From the NCBI RefSeq assembly GCF_937900395.1, contig NZ_CALCDX010000160.1:1-35806 (forward strand): DNA of 35,806 nucleotides, read 5' to 3'. The notes below the pieces were generated by a model. The model searched no databases. It saw nothing but the letters and a program-made list of their open reading frames with translations, and had not been told where the DNA came from. Below, in pieces: positions 23,696-31,308 of this stretch. The translations under genes were made by a program, and so were the position numbers. The stretch's first letter is position 1. The number at the start of each line of letters is the position of its first letter. The stretch is from an uncultured Caulobacter sp. GTDB taxonomy: Bacteria; Pseudomonadota; Alphaproteobacteria; Caulobacterales; Caulobacteraceae.

Positions 23696-23869
23696 AGAGG
23701 GAGGGGGGCATCGCCCAGCGATGGGAGGGTGAGAGGTTTCACGCTCACCCGAAAATTCTGAACCCCATGGGGCCGCCTTCGTTCAAGCGATGGTCGCCGC
23801 GGCGCGACTATAACCCCTAAGCCTCCCACGCCTTCGGCGCGGGCCCCGCCCTCTCTCCAAGAGAGAGGG
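23683..23869. repeat. Composite inverted-repeat element D, overlapping the ymdB-like stop
   Basis: CCCTCTCTCTTAGAGAGGG (from 23683) and CCCTCTCTCCAAGAGAGAGG (from 23849) are matching palindromic arms around about 145 bases of low-complexity GC-rich sequence with further inverted segments (CTCCCATCGCTGGGCGAT on the reverse strand). The TAG stop of the phosphoesterase gene at 23693-23695 is part of the first palindrome. The rest of the gap up to ohr holds no gene. Confidence 0.8.
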
Positions 23870-23936
23870 ATTTCGCGTTGCGGCTGTCACACATCGGGTC
23901 TCACATGAAGACCCCAGCCCCCAAAGGAGCCTCCCC

Positions 23937-24350
23937 ATGACCGACGCCATCTACACCGCCCACGCTCACGCCGTCGGCGGCCGCAACGGTACGGCCAAGT
24001 CCGACGACGGCCATCTGGACGTCAAGCTGGCCTATCCGAAGTCGATGGGCGGCGACGGGAACGGGACCAATCCCGAGCAGCTGTTCGCCGCCGGCTACAG
24101 CGCCTGCTTCCTGGGCGCGCTGGGCCTCGTCGCGCGGAACCAGGGCGTCAAGCTGGGCGAGCACAGCCTGGACGCCGAGGTCGACCTGATCAAGGACGAG
24201 ACCAGCTTCCACGTGGGCGTCCGCCTGAAGCTCAACGCCCCCGAACTCGACCGCGAGACGGCCGAGACGCTGCTGCGCGCGGCGCACGAGGTCTGCCCCT
24301 ATTCGAAGGCCACGCGCGGCAACGTCCAGGTCGATCTGGAAGTCGCCTAG
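23937..24350 (+). CDS. ohr: Organic hydroperoxide resistance protein (Ohr/OsmC family)
   Basis: The 137-residue dimeric thiol peroxidase reduces organic hydroperoxides. The Ohr active site is complete: Arg16 (GGRNG), Glu47 (NPEQLFAAGYSACF), reactive Cys57 and resolving Cys120 (EVCPYSKATRGN). The 'NPEQLFAAGYSACFxGAL' form marks it as Ohr rather than OsmC. AAAGGAGCCTCCCC gives a strong ribosome site before ATG 23937. No adjacent ohrR is present. The stop codon shares CTAG with the convergent GST gene. Confidence 0.95.
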   Translation: MTDAIYTAHAHAVGGRNGTAKSDDGHLDVKLAYPKSMGGDGNGTNPEQLFAAGYSACFLGALGLVARNQGVKLGEHSLDAEVDLIKDETSFHVGVRLKLNAPELDRETAETLLRAAHEVCPYSKATRGNVQVDLEVA

Positions 24351-24997
24351 GCTTCCGGGAAGTAATGGAAGAACGGCTCGGCCTCGGCCAGCACGCGCTG
24401 GACCGAGGGCCGGGCCTTCAGCCGCTCCAGATAGGCCAGGCTCAGCGGCCAGCGCTCGGTCAGGGCCTGGACCTTGTTGGCATAGAACAGCGCCGGCATG
24501 GCCGCGCAGTCGGCCAGACCGAAGTCGCCGCATATCCACATCCGCCCGTCGGCCAGCACGCTTTCGAGGTGATCGCAGGCCGCGGCGATCTGTGCGTAAG
24601 CCTCGTCGATCCCGAAACCGTCCTTGGCTTCCTTGGGGCGAAGACGGTCGGCGACGATCCTCTGCATGGCATGATGGACATAGTGGTCGAAGAAGCGGTC
24701 CCAGAACCGCACGCGCCAAGCCTTGTCCGGATCGACCGGCGTGAACCGCACGCCGCCCGGATAGTAAAGGTCCAGGTAGTCGAGGATGACGCTGGTCTCG
24801 TTGACCGTCTCGTTCCGCGCATCGTCGCTCAGCGCCGGCATCTTGCCCATGGGCGACAGCTTCCGAAACGCCTCGCGGACGGCCGGATCGCCCAGATTGA
24901 CCATCACGTTGTCGAAGGAGGTCTCGTTCTCATAGAGGCCGATCAGCACCTTCCAGCAGAACGAGGACAGCGGGTGGGCGTGCAGGGTCAGGCTCAC
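24347..24997 (-). CDS. Glutathione S-transferase family protein
   Basis: The 216-residue protein has an N-terminal thioredoxin-fold domain (LTLHAHPLSSFCWKVLIGLY; KLSPMGKMPAL with the cis-Pro; NETSVILDYLD for glutathione binding) and an all-helical C-terminal domain (about 95-216). The substrate is unknown. I start at GTG 24997 (MSLTLHAH) since GGGAG lies 8 bases upstream; TTG 25012 is the alternative. An AT-rich palindrome (ACTTAAGT) just upstream suggests an operator. The gene converges on ohr, with the two stop codons overlapping. Confidence 0.9.
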   Translation of the reverse strand: MSLTLHAHPLSSFCWKVLIGLYENETSFDNVMVNLGDPAVREAFRKLSPMGKMPALSDDARNETVNETSVILDYLDLYYPGGVRFTPVDPDKAWRVRFWDRFFDHYVHHAMQRIVADRLRPKEAKDGFGIDEAYAQIAAACDHLESVLADGRMWICGDFGLADCAAMPALFYANKVQALTERWPLSLAYLERLKARPSVQRVLAEAEPFFHYFPEA

Positions 24998-25013
24998 GGC
25001 GATCGCTCCCAAA

Positions 25014-25038
25014 TACTTAAGTTATTGCCTAACTATAG
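25014..25038 (-). promoter_or_regulatory. AT-rich palindromic site upstream of the GST gene
   Basis: The plus-strand reading ACTTAAGTTATTGCCTAACT holds the perfect palindrome ACTTAAGT and a second half-site TAACT. This AT-rich patch stands out in very GC-rich DNA and overlaps the expected -10 region of the GST promoter. It could bind a small repressor of the ArsR, MarR or HxlR type; none is encoded nearby. Confidence 0.4.
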
Positions 25039-25153
25039 GCGGGCGCGACGAGACGCAAGCCCCAGCCGCCGCCGGCGTCGGGGGTGACAAAGCCCGCTCC
25101 CGAGCGCTAGAAGCGCCCACACTCCATTTTCAGACCAGAGACAGAGCCTCCGA

Positions 25154-25909
25154 ATGGCCGGCCACTCGAAATTCAAGAACATCATGCACCGCAAGGGTCG
25201 CGCCGACGCCGCGCGCTCCAAGCTGTTCTCCAAGCTGTCGCGGGAAATCACCGTCGCGGCGAAGTCGGGCCTGCCGGATCCGGCCATGAACCCGCGCCTG
25301 CGCCTGGCCGTGAACAACGCCAAGGCCGAAAGCCTGCCCAAGGACGTCATCGACCGGGCGATCAAGAAGTCGCAGATGGGCGACGCGGCCGACTATACCG
25401 AAATCCGCTACGAGGGCGTGGCCGCCGGCGGCGTCGGCATCATCGTCGAGGTGATGACCGACAACAAGAACCGCGCCGCCGCCAATGTCCGCTCCTACTT
25501 CACCAAGATGGGCGGCAACATGGGGGCCACCGGCTCGGTGACCTTCAACTTCGATCGCGTCGGCCAGATCAGCTATCCGGCCAAGACCGCCTCGGAAGAC
25601 GAGATGATGGAAGCCGCCATCGAGGCCGGCGCCGATGACGTCACCTCGGACATGGACGAGGAAGGCGAAGGCCACACGATCTACACCGCCTTCGAGGACC
25701 TGAACGAGGTCGCCGCGGCCCTGGAAGCCAAGTTCGGCGCGGCCGCCAACACCAAGATCGCCTGGCGGCCGAAGATGCAGGTGCCGGTCACCGGCGACAG
25801 CGTCGCCACCCTGATGAAGCTGCTCGACATGCTAGACGAGGACGACGACGTCCAGGCCGTCTACTCGAACGAAGACATCAGCGAAGAAGACCTGGCCAAG
25901 CTGGGCTAA
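25154..25909 (+). CDS. yebC: YebC/PmpR family protein (translation-related)
   Basis: The 251-residue protein is a full-length TACO1/YebC member: MAGHSKFKNIMHRKGRADAA, MNPRLRLAVNNAKAESLPKD, YEGVAAGGVGIIVEVMTDNK and the C-terminal LLDMLDEDDDVQAVYSN. Family members were long annotated as transcription regulators, and more recent work ties them to relief of ribosome stalling at proline runs, which would suit the proline-rich TolA encoded downstream (my inference). It lies upstream of ruvCAB, with five genes between, whereas many bacteria have yebC directly next to ruvC. A terminator follows inside repeat element E. Confidence 0.96.
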   Translation: MAGHSKFKNIMHRKGRADAARSKLFSKLSREITVAAKSGLPDPAMNPRLRLAVNNAKAESLPKDVIDRAIKKSQMGDAADYTEIRYEGVAAGGVGIIVEVMTDNKNRAAANVRSYFTKMGGNMGATGSVTFNFDRVGQISYPAKTASEDEMMEAAIEAGADDVTSDMDEEGEGHTIYTAFEDLNEVAAALEAKFGAAANTKIAWRPKMQVPVTGDSVATLMKLLDMLDEDDDVQAVYSNEDISEEDLAKLG

Positions 25910-25913
25910 TTCC

Positions 25914-26070
25914 CCCTTCTCCCCTTGCGGGAGAAGGTGTCGCCTTAGGCGACGGATGAGGGGTTGACATCCTGAACGCCGCGACCGGCTGGACCGCCGT
26001 CGCGGCGTTTTCCGTTTGGGCGACCCCTCACCCGGCCCTTTGGGCCACCCTCTCCCGCAAGGGGAGAGGG
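25914..26070. repeat. Composite inverted-repeat element E, with yebC terminator in its centre
   Basis: The arms CCCTTCTCCCCTTGCGGGAGAAGGTGTCGCC...GATGAGGGG and CCCCTCACCCGGCCC...CCCTCTCCCGCAAGGGGAGAGGG are inverted copies with further small hairpins. Their centre contains an independent hairpin followed by T residues (25975-26013). Confidence 0.85.
25975..26013 (+). terminator. Rho-independent terminator after yebC
   Basis: ACGCCGCGAC, a 13-base loop, GTCGCGGCGT, then TTTCCGTTT. The stem is strong and the T tail reasonable. It lies 66 bases beyond the yebC stop, nested within element E. Confidence 0.75.
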
Positions 26071-26102
26071 ATCACGAACCGCTTTACGCCGTTACAGCCC
26101 TC

Positions 26103-26795
26103 ATGGCCTGGCTGTCCCCCGCAGACTTCCTGCCCATTCTCGGCGCGCTGGTCGCCGGCGCCGTCATCGGGTTCGAACGCGAGTATCGCGCTCGGCCGGC
26201 GGGCCTTCGCACCCATGTCCTGGTCAGCCTGGCCTCGGCCCTGCTGATGCTGGCCGCCGTCCATCAGGTGCGGTGGATGAGCGACACGCCGTCCGACGTC
26301 TTGCGTATCGATCCGGTTCGCATGGCCCACGGCGTGTTGACCGGCGTCGGCTTCCTGTGCGGCGGGGTCATCTTCCAGCAAGGCGTGTCGGTGCATGGCC
26401 TCACGACGGCGGCCTCCCTGTGGATAACTTCGGCGATCGGGACGCTGTTCGGCGTCGGGCTCTACGACCTGGCGATCGTCGGCACGGTGCTGGCGGTGGC
26501 CACCCTGAGCGCCGCGCGATGGCTGGACCATGGCTTGCCGCAAAAGAACTACACCGAGATCAGCGTCCGTTCGCGCCGCGAGACCCCGCTGGACGAGGAG
26601 GAGCTGCGCGGCCTGATGGCAGACTACGACCTCAAGGGCATGAGGCTGAACCACAGGCTTCGGGAGGGCGGCGCGGTGTTTGAACTGGCGGGCGCGTTTT
26701 CGGGCAAGGGGGCGCTGCGGCTGCGCGAGGTGGCTCATCGGCTGCGGTCCGATCCGCGCGTCGTCGAGTTCGACATTCTGCCGCGCAAGGATTGA
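26103..26795 (+). CDS. MgtC/SapB family membrane protein
   Basis: The 230-residue protein has five membrane helices in the first about 145 residues and a soluble C-terminal ACT-like domain (about 155-230). The MgtC signature is clear: GAVIGFEREYRARPAGLRTH, VLVSLASALLM, then TGVGFLCGGVIFQQG and GLTTAASLWITSAIG. MgtC proteins are tied to survival in low Mg2+ and inhibition of the F-type ATPase; whether this copy does so is unknown. No Mg2+ leader sequence is evident upstream, where repeat element E ends 33 bases before the start. I chose ATG 26103 because the longer frame reads through the repeat. Confidence 0.9.
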   Translation: MAWLSPADFLPILGALVAGAVIGFEREYRARPAGLRTHVLVSLASALLMLAAVHQVRWMSDTPSDVLRIDPVRMAHGVLTGVGFLCGGVIFQQGVSVHGLTTAASLWITSAIGTLFGVGLYDLAIVGTVLAVATLSAARWLDHGLPQKNYTEISVRSRRETPLDEEELRGLMADYDLKGMRLNHRLREGGAVFELAGAFSGKGALRLREVAHRLRSDPRVVEFDILPRKD

Positions 26796-26844
26796 GGCGC
26801 CGCATCGTCTTCTCCCCGTGATCCCGCCCGGCTAGAGTGGCGGG

Positions 26845-27777
26845 ATGGTCCTGCGGGTTCACATCGACACCGATTGCGGCGTGGACGACGCCCTGGCGCT
26901 GGCGCTGCTGGCGCGCGCCCGGCAGGCGGTCGAGGTGGTCTCGGTCTCGGCCGTGTTCGGCAACACCTATGTCGATCAGGCGGCCGCCAACGCGCGCGGC
27001 GTGCTGCGCCTCGCCGGCTGCGGGGCCGAGGTCTATATCGGCGCGGGTTCGGGTCTCGCCAAGCGCCGGGTCGAACGGATGCGGCCCGCTCACGGCGTCG
27101 ACGGCCTGAACGGCGCGGGTTTCTCCCAGCGCTGGAAGCTGCCGGAGCTGGAGCGCGGCCATTCGGCGAACTTCCTGGCCTTCGCGGCCCGTCGAAAGGT
27201 CGCGGGCCTGTTCCTGGGACCGCTGACCAATCTCGCCAAGGGCCTGCTGGAGGATCCCGCCGCCTTCCGCGACTGGCGCCCAACGATCATGGCCGGCGCC
27301 TTCGCGGTCGAGGGCAAGGCGGCGGGCGGCGCCGACTTCAACAGCTGGAGCGATCCGGAAGCCCTACAGCGCACGCTGGAGGCCGGCGTCATGCCGCGCC
27401 TGATGCCCCTGGACGCCAGCCATCTGGTCGAGGTGACCGCGGCCGACCTGGCGCGCGGCGCCGATTGCTGCGGCTCGCCGTTGTCGGCGCGCCTGACCAA
27501 GGCGGCCGGACCTTACATCGCCTTCCACAAGGGAGTCTGGGGCGGCGAGGGCTGTCGGCCGCACGACGCTGTCGCCGCCGCCAGCCTGATCGCGCCCGAG
27601 GCCTTCACCTTCGAGCCGGCCCGGCTGCGGGTCGCCGTCGAAGGGCCGCGTCTGGGGCGGGTCGAGCGGATCGACGGCGCGCCGAACGCCGAGGTCTGCA
27701 CGGGCCTCGACGTCCAAGCCGTCCGTCGACTGATTGTCGGCGGGTTGTTCGGAGCCCAGGCGGTGGAGGCGGCCTAG
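26845..27777 (+). CDS. Inosine-uridine preferring nucleoside hydrolase family protein
   Basis: The 310-residue protein starts with the calcium-binding signature HIDTDCGVDDALALALL (Asp8, Asp10, Asp14, Asp15). The family's mid-segment GPLTNLA and the ADFNSWSDPEA block follow, the latter equivalent to the 'aEfNixxDPeAa' motif. The late catalytic His/Asp region CRPHDAVAAASLI is intact. Such enzymes split nucleosides into base and ribose. The Cys in DTDCG, where most members have Pro, is a small variation. It converges on the GFA gene with overlapping stop codons. The ATG 26845 lies near GAGTGGCGGG. Confidence 0.92.
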   Translation: MVLRVHIDTDCGVDDALALALLARARQAVEVVSVSAVFGNTYVDQAAANARGVLRLAGCGAEVYIGAGSGLAKRRVERMRPAHGVDGLNGAGFSQRWKLPELERGHSANFLAFAARRKVAGLFLGPLTNLAKGLLEDPAAFRDWRPTIMAGAFAVEGKAAGGADFNSWSDPEALQRTLEAGVMPRLMPLDASHLVEVTAADLARGADCCGSPLSARLTKAAGPYIAFHKGVWGGEGCRPHDAVAAASLIAPEAFTFEPARLRVAVEGPRLGRVERIDGAPNAEVCTGLDVQAVRRLIVGGLFGAQAVEAA

Positions 27778-28178
27778 CCTGGCGGGTTTCGCTCGAATTG
27801 CATCGCGCCCTCGTGCGGCTGATGCCACGGCGGCGCGCTGGCCATCCACATATCGGCCTGGACCTTGAAGTCCGATGCGTCGTCCAGCCCTCCGACCTTG
27901 ACCGCCACCATCCCGCGGTTCTTGTCAGGCCGCGAGAAGACGTGGACCCCGCAGGTCCCGCAGAAATAGCTTCCGCCGCTGGTTTCGCTGGCCTTGAACA
28001 CGCGAGGCTCGCCACGCGTGACCGTCAAGGAGTCGGCGGGAAACACCATGGTCAGGTTTGGCGAACCGCCCGCCACGTACTGGCAGTCCCGGCAGTGGCA
28101 GGCGATGTGGAACATCGGCGCGGCCGACATCTCATAGCGGATCTCGCCGCAGCGGCAGCCACCGGTTCGCGTCGTCAT
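27774..28178 (-). CDS. GFA/CENP-V family zinc protein
   Basis: The 134-residue protein has the Cys pattern of the glutathione-dependent formaldehyde-activating (GFA) family: GGCRCGEIRY, CHCRDCQYVAGG and, further on, YFCGTCGVHVFSRPD. These seven or so cysteines bind two zinc ions. Real activity with S-hydroxymethyl-glutathione is doubtful for most members, so function is open. GAGGGAG precedes ATG 28178. It shares CTAG with the nucleoside hydrolase stop. Confidence 0.9.
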   Translation of the reverse strand: MTTRTGGCRCGEIRYEMSAAPMFHIACHCRDCQYVAGGSPNLTMVFPADSLTVTRGEPRVFKASETSGGSYFCGTCGVHVFSRPDKNRGMVAVKVGGLDDASDFKVQADMWMASAPPWHQPHEGAMQFERNPPG

Positions 28179-28233
28179 GCTTATCTCCCTCGCCGGAAGA
28201 TTATTGGCGTGGGCCGACGCGCGACGGCAAGGG

Positions 28234-28515
28234 CTAGTGCGGCTGGCCCCACTGCGCCGCGCGCTCGCGGACCAGGTCGCGCATGAACTGGTCGAGGTCA
28301 GCCAAGCGCTGGTCCATTTCCGAAACCGGCACGCCGTTCCAGATCGCGTGGTCGTAGGCCGAGCGCGCCTCTTGCAGGTTCTCGCCCGCGCGGTACCGCT
28401 CGACGATGTGGAGGGTCTCCAGCAGCTTGGTGGGACGGTCGATCTTTTCGTGCTTCATCGACCAGTAGCTGACCATGTACTCGGCCAGGATTCCTTCGTC
28501 CGACGTACTGACCAT
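28234..28515 (-). CDS. Conserved small protein of unknown function
   Basis: The 93-residue protein is mainly helical and soluble: SDEGILAEYMVSYWSMKHEK, LLETLHIVERYRAGENLQEA, EMDQRLADLDQFMRDLVRER. I do not recognise a family. It has no signal peptide, membrane segment or cysteine. TAGGGAGACTCCG before ATG 28515 is a strong ribosome site, and codon use matches its neighbours, so I consider it real. It lies between the DUF6881-like gene and the GFA gene on the same strand, with 55-61 base gaps. Confidence 0.7.
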   Translation of the reverse strand: MVSTSDEGILAEYMVSYWSMKHEKIDRPTKLLETLHIVERYRAGENLQEARSAYDHAIWNGVPVSEMDQRLADLDQFMRDLVRERAAQWGQPH

Positions 28516-28576
28516 CGGAGTCTCCCTAATGCTCGCCGCTAGATAGGAAGCCCATCGCGGGTCGCCAGGGTTTGGA

Positions 28577-28876
28577 TCAAATTCCGCCGGCGGCTTTCCA
28601 TTCGTCTTCGAACATCGCCGCGGTGATCGGCGTCAGCGTCAGGCGCTCGCCCTCGTGCTCGGCGACGTGGCCCTCCAGCAGGTTGGCGGCCATGTCGCGG
28701 AACGCGCCTTCGACCAGGCTGGCGCCGAACTCGGCCTGCGCGCAGGCGCGGCGGCCGTCGGCGAAGACGTCGATCAGGCGCGGCACGCCGCCCCGGCCAT
28801 CCACCTCGTAGAAGATGGCGACGGGGTCGTCGCTTGGCGGATGGGTCCAGTCGCAGCGGAAGTGGGAGACGATCAT
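28577..28876 (-). CDS. DUF6881-like small protein
   Basis: The 99-residue protein begins MIVSHFRCDWTHPPSDDPVA and continues IFYEVDGRGGVPRLIDVFAD with GRRACAQ. This matches the order 'w.H..pddPv.lYsEiD....R.ievFaDGr...A' of DUF6881 proteins, which are small, soluble and of unknown role, sometimes linked with toxin-type loci. No partner gene of that type is seen here. The ribosome site is weak (AACGCCTCC). It is divergent from ruvC, 113 bases away. Confidence 0.75.
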   Translation of the reverse strand: MIVSHFRCDWTHPPSDDPVAIFYEVDGRGGVPRLIDVFADGRRACAQAEFGASLVEGAFRDMAANLLEGHVAEHEGERLTLTPITAAMFEDEWKAAGGI

Positions 28877-28989
28877 GGAGGCGTTTTCGACTCGATGGGT
28901 TCCCGGCGCAAGAGTGAGCGGCGTTTACGAGTCGTTAGGGAAGTCAGGGCTTTTCCTCGGGGGCGGAAGCGAGGAAAGTGCGAGAACAC

Positions 28990-29499
28990 ATGATGAACGC
29001 GAATCGCACGCCCATCCGCATCCTCGGCCTCGATCCGGGCCTTCGCCGCACCGGCTGGGGCGTGCTGACGATCGACGGCGCGCGTATGAGCCATGTCGCC
29101 CACGGGGTCATTGTCCCCGACGAAAAGGCCGACTTCGCCCAGCGCCTGCTGCATCTGTTCGAGGGCCTGACCGCCGTGATCGAGCAGCACCGTCCCGACG
29201 AGGCGGCGGTCGAGGAGGTGTTCCTCAACACCAACGCCCAGTCGACCCTGAAGCTGGGTCACGCCCGCGCCGCCGCCCTGATCGCCCCGGCTCGCGCCGG
29301 GCTGCCGGTGGCGGAGTACTCCACGCGCCTGGTCAAGAAGGCGGTGGTCGGCACCGGCGCCGCCGACAAGGCCCAGATCGGCTTCATGATCGCGCGCCTG
29401 CTGCCGACAGCCGGCAAGACGACGGCCGACTGCGCCGACGCTCTGGCCGTCGCCATCACCCACGCCAACCTGCGCGCCGCCCACCGGAGGGTCGCATGA
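28990..29499 (+). CDS. ruvC: Crossover junction endodeoxyribonuclease RuvC
   Basis: The 169-residue RNase H-fold nuclease cuts Holliday junctions. Its four acidic catalytic residues are Asp15 (ILGLDPGLRRTGWGV), Glu75 (VEEVFLNTNAQST), Asp147 and Asp150 (TTADCADALAVA). I start at ATG 28990 because GAGGAAAG lies 11 bases upstream; an earlier GTG at 28978 overlaps that site. The stop overlaps the ruvA start (ATGA), so the two are translationally coupled. No LexA box was found by eye in the 113-base upstream space. Confidence 0.95.
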   Translation: MMNANRTPIRILGLDPGLRRTGWGVLTIDGARMSHVAHGVIVPDEKADFAQRLLHLFEGLTAVIEQHRPDEAAVEEVFLNTNAQSTLKLGHARAAALIAPARAGLPVAEYSTRLVKKAVVGTGAADKAQIGFMIARLLPTAGKTTADCADALAVAITHANLRAAHRRVA

Positions 29500-30116
29500 T
29501 CGGTCGCCTGAGGGGCGCTGTCGCCGAGGTCGGCGAGGAAGAGGCCCTGATCGACGTCATGGGCGTCGGCTATGTCGTCCGCTGCGGCCATCGCACGCTG
29601 CAGCGCCTGCCGGCCCTGGGCGAGGAGACGCTTCTCCATATCGAAAGCCAGTGGAGCGAGAGCGCGGGCTTGCGGCTCTATGGCTTCCTGACCCGCGAGG
29701 ATCGTCGCGCCTTCGTGCTGCTGCAGGCGATCCAGGGTGTGGGGCCCAAGGCCGCCATGGCGGTGCTGGACGTGCTGTCGCCGGCCGAGCTGGCCTCCGC
29801 CGTCGCGCGCGAGGACAAGGCCGCCGTCGGCCGCGCCAATGGCGTGGGCCCCAAGCTCGCCCTGCGCATCGTCACCGAGCTGAAGGACAAGCCGATCACT
29901 GACGGGCCGGTGCTGATGACCGCGCCCGCCGCCAGCGCCGCGTCCCCGGCCCCCGCCAAGCCCGCCCCGACCGGAGACGCCGTCGCAGCCTTGATGGGCT
30001 TGGGCGTGGCCGAGGTGAACGCCCGCCGCGTCGTCGAGGCCGCCGCCGATCGCCTGGGTGAGGAGGCCACCGTGCAGGCCCTGATCAAGGCCGGCCTGCA
30101 GGAGCTGGGCCGATGA
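29496..30116 (+). CDS. ruvA: Holliday junction DNA helicase subunit RuvA
   Basis: The 206-residue protein has the N-terminal OB-fold (MIGRLRGAVAEV), tandem helix-hairpin-helix motifs (LLQAIQGVGPKAAMAVLDVL; VGRANGVGPKLALRIVTELK), an Ala/Pro linker and the C-terminal domain that binds RuvB (DAVAALMGLGVAEVNARRVV). RuvA holds the four-way junction while RuvB pumps DNA. It overlaps ruvC by 4 bases and is separated from ruvB by repeat element F. Confidence 0.95.
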   Translation: MIGRLRGAVAEVGEEEALIDVMGVGYVVRCGHRTLQRLPALGEETLLHIESQWSESAGLRLYGFLTREDRRAFVLLQAIQGVGPKAAMAVLDVLSPAELASAVAREDKAAVGRANGVGPKLALRIVTELKDKPITDGPVLMTAPAASAASPAPAKPAPTGDAVAALMGLGVAEVNARRVVEAAADRLGEEATVQALIKAGLQELGR

Positions 30117-30129
30117 GCGCTGTACAAAG

Positions 30130-30256
30130 CCCTTCCCCCTTGATGGGGGAAGGGTTGGGATGGGGGTGGTTGGGCGCTGGCCTGATGCGCCGTCGCCAGC
30201 AGACCCGTCCTAGTCACCCCCATCCCCAACCCTTCTCCCATCAAGGGGGAGGGGGG
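30130..30256. repeat. Composite inverted-repeat element F between ruvA and ruvB
   Basis: The arms CCCTTCCCCCTTGATGGGGGAAGGGTTGGGATGGGGGTG (30130-30168) and CACCCCCATCCCCAACCCTTCTCCCATCAAGGGGGAGGGGG (30215-30256) pair over nearly 40 bases, and each contains its own hairpin around TGAT. The second arm ends 12 bases before the ruvB start and may supply its ribosome site (GGGGGAGGA). It splits the ruv operon. Confidence 0.88.
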
Positions 30257-30267
30257 AGGATCGCGCC

Positions 30268-31308
30268 ATGACCCGCGTCATCTCCGGCGAGCCGCAGCAT
30301 GGCGACCTCGCGCCCGCCGACCGCGCCCTGCGGCCCCAGACCCTGGCCGAGTTCGTCGGCCAGGAGCAGGCCAAGGGCAATCTCCGCGTCTTCATCGAGG
30401 CCGCCAAGGGACGGGGCGAGGCCCTGGACCACGTGCTGCTGTTCGGCCCGCCGGGCCTGGGCAAGACCACCCTGGCCCAGATCGTCGCGCGTGAGCTGGG
30501 CGTGAACTTCCGCGCCACCTCGGGCCCGGTGCTGAACAAGCCCGGCGACCTGGCGGCGATCCTGACCAATCTGGAAGCCAACGACGTCCTGTTCATCGAC
30601 GAGATCCATCGGCTGTCCTCGAACGTCGAGGAGATCCTCTATCCGGCGATGGAAGACCATGTGCTGGACCTGGTGATCGGGGAGGGGCCGTCGGCGCGCT
30701 CGATTCGCATCGACCTGGCGCCCTTTACCTTGGTGGCGGCGACGACGCGGGCGGGCATGCTGGCGACGCCCTTGCGCGACCGCTTCGGCATCCCGATCCG
30801 CCTCGAGTTCTACACCCCGGCCGAGCTGCGCCATGTGCTGCAGCACGCCGCCCGCAAGATGGGCGCGCCGCTGTCCGACGACGGCGCCGACGAAATCGCC
30901 AAGCGGGCCCGGGGCACGCCGCGCGTCGCCGGCCGCCTGCTGCGCCGAGTCCGGGACTTCGCCACCGCCGACGGCGCGACGATCATCGACCGCAAGGCCG
31001 CGGGCTTGGCCCTGGCGCGGCTAGAGGTCGACGAGAGCGGCCTCGACAGCCTGGACCGCCGCTACCTGCGCGCCATGATCGAGCACTATGGCGGCGGGCC
31101 CGTGGGTGTGGAGACCATCGCCTACGCCATCGCCGAGGCCCGCGACGCGGTCGAGGACGTGATCGAGCCCTATCTGATGCAGCAGGGCTTCATCCAGCGC
31201 ACCCCGCGCGGCCGCATGGCCTGCGGCAAGGCCTATCTGCACCTGGGCCTGACCCCGCCCGTCGCCCCGCCGGGGCAGGCGCAGGGAGGTCTGTTCGATG
31301 AAGGGTAG
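30268..31308 (+). CDS. ruvB: Holliday junction DNA helicase ATPase RuvB
   Basis: The 346-residue AAA+ motor has Walker A GPPGLGKTT at 60-68, Walker B VLFIDEIHRLS (Asp111) and sensor 1 VAATTRAGML. The arginine-finger region is LRDRFGIPIRLEFY, sensor 2 is GTPRVAGRLLRRVRDFA, and the C-terminal winged helix is GPVGVETIAYAI, ending in QGFIQRTPRGR. Hexamers drive branch migration with RuvA. GGGGGAGGA overlaps the preceding repeat. Its stop overlaps the start of the next gene by 11 bases. Confidence 0.97.
   Translation: MTRVISGEPQHGDLAPADRALRPQTLAEFVGQEQAKGNLRVFIEAAKGRGEALDHVLLFGPPGLGKTTLAQIVARELGVNFRATSGPVLNKPGDLAAILTNLEANDVLFIDEIHRLSSNVEEILYPAMEDHVLDLVIGEGPSARSIRIDLAPFTLVAATTRAGMLATPLRDRFGIPIRLEFYTPAELRHVLQHAARKMGAPLSDDGADEIAKRARGTPRVAGRLLRRVRDFATADGATIIDRKAAGLALARLEVDESGLDSLDRRYLRAMIEHYGGGPVGVETIAYAIAEARDAVEDVIEPYLMQQGFIQRTPRGRMACGKAYLHLGLTPPVAPPGQAQGGLFDEG

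Noticed and set aside
2756..30256. CRISPR array.
   Set aside because: The repeats are inverted pairs at dispersed sites, not evenly spaced direct repeats with unique spacers, and no cas gene is present.
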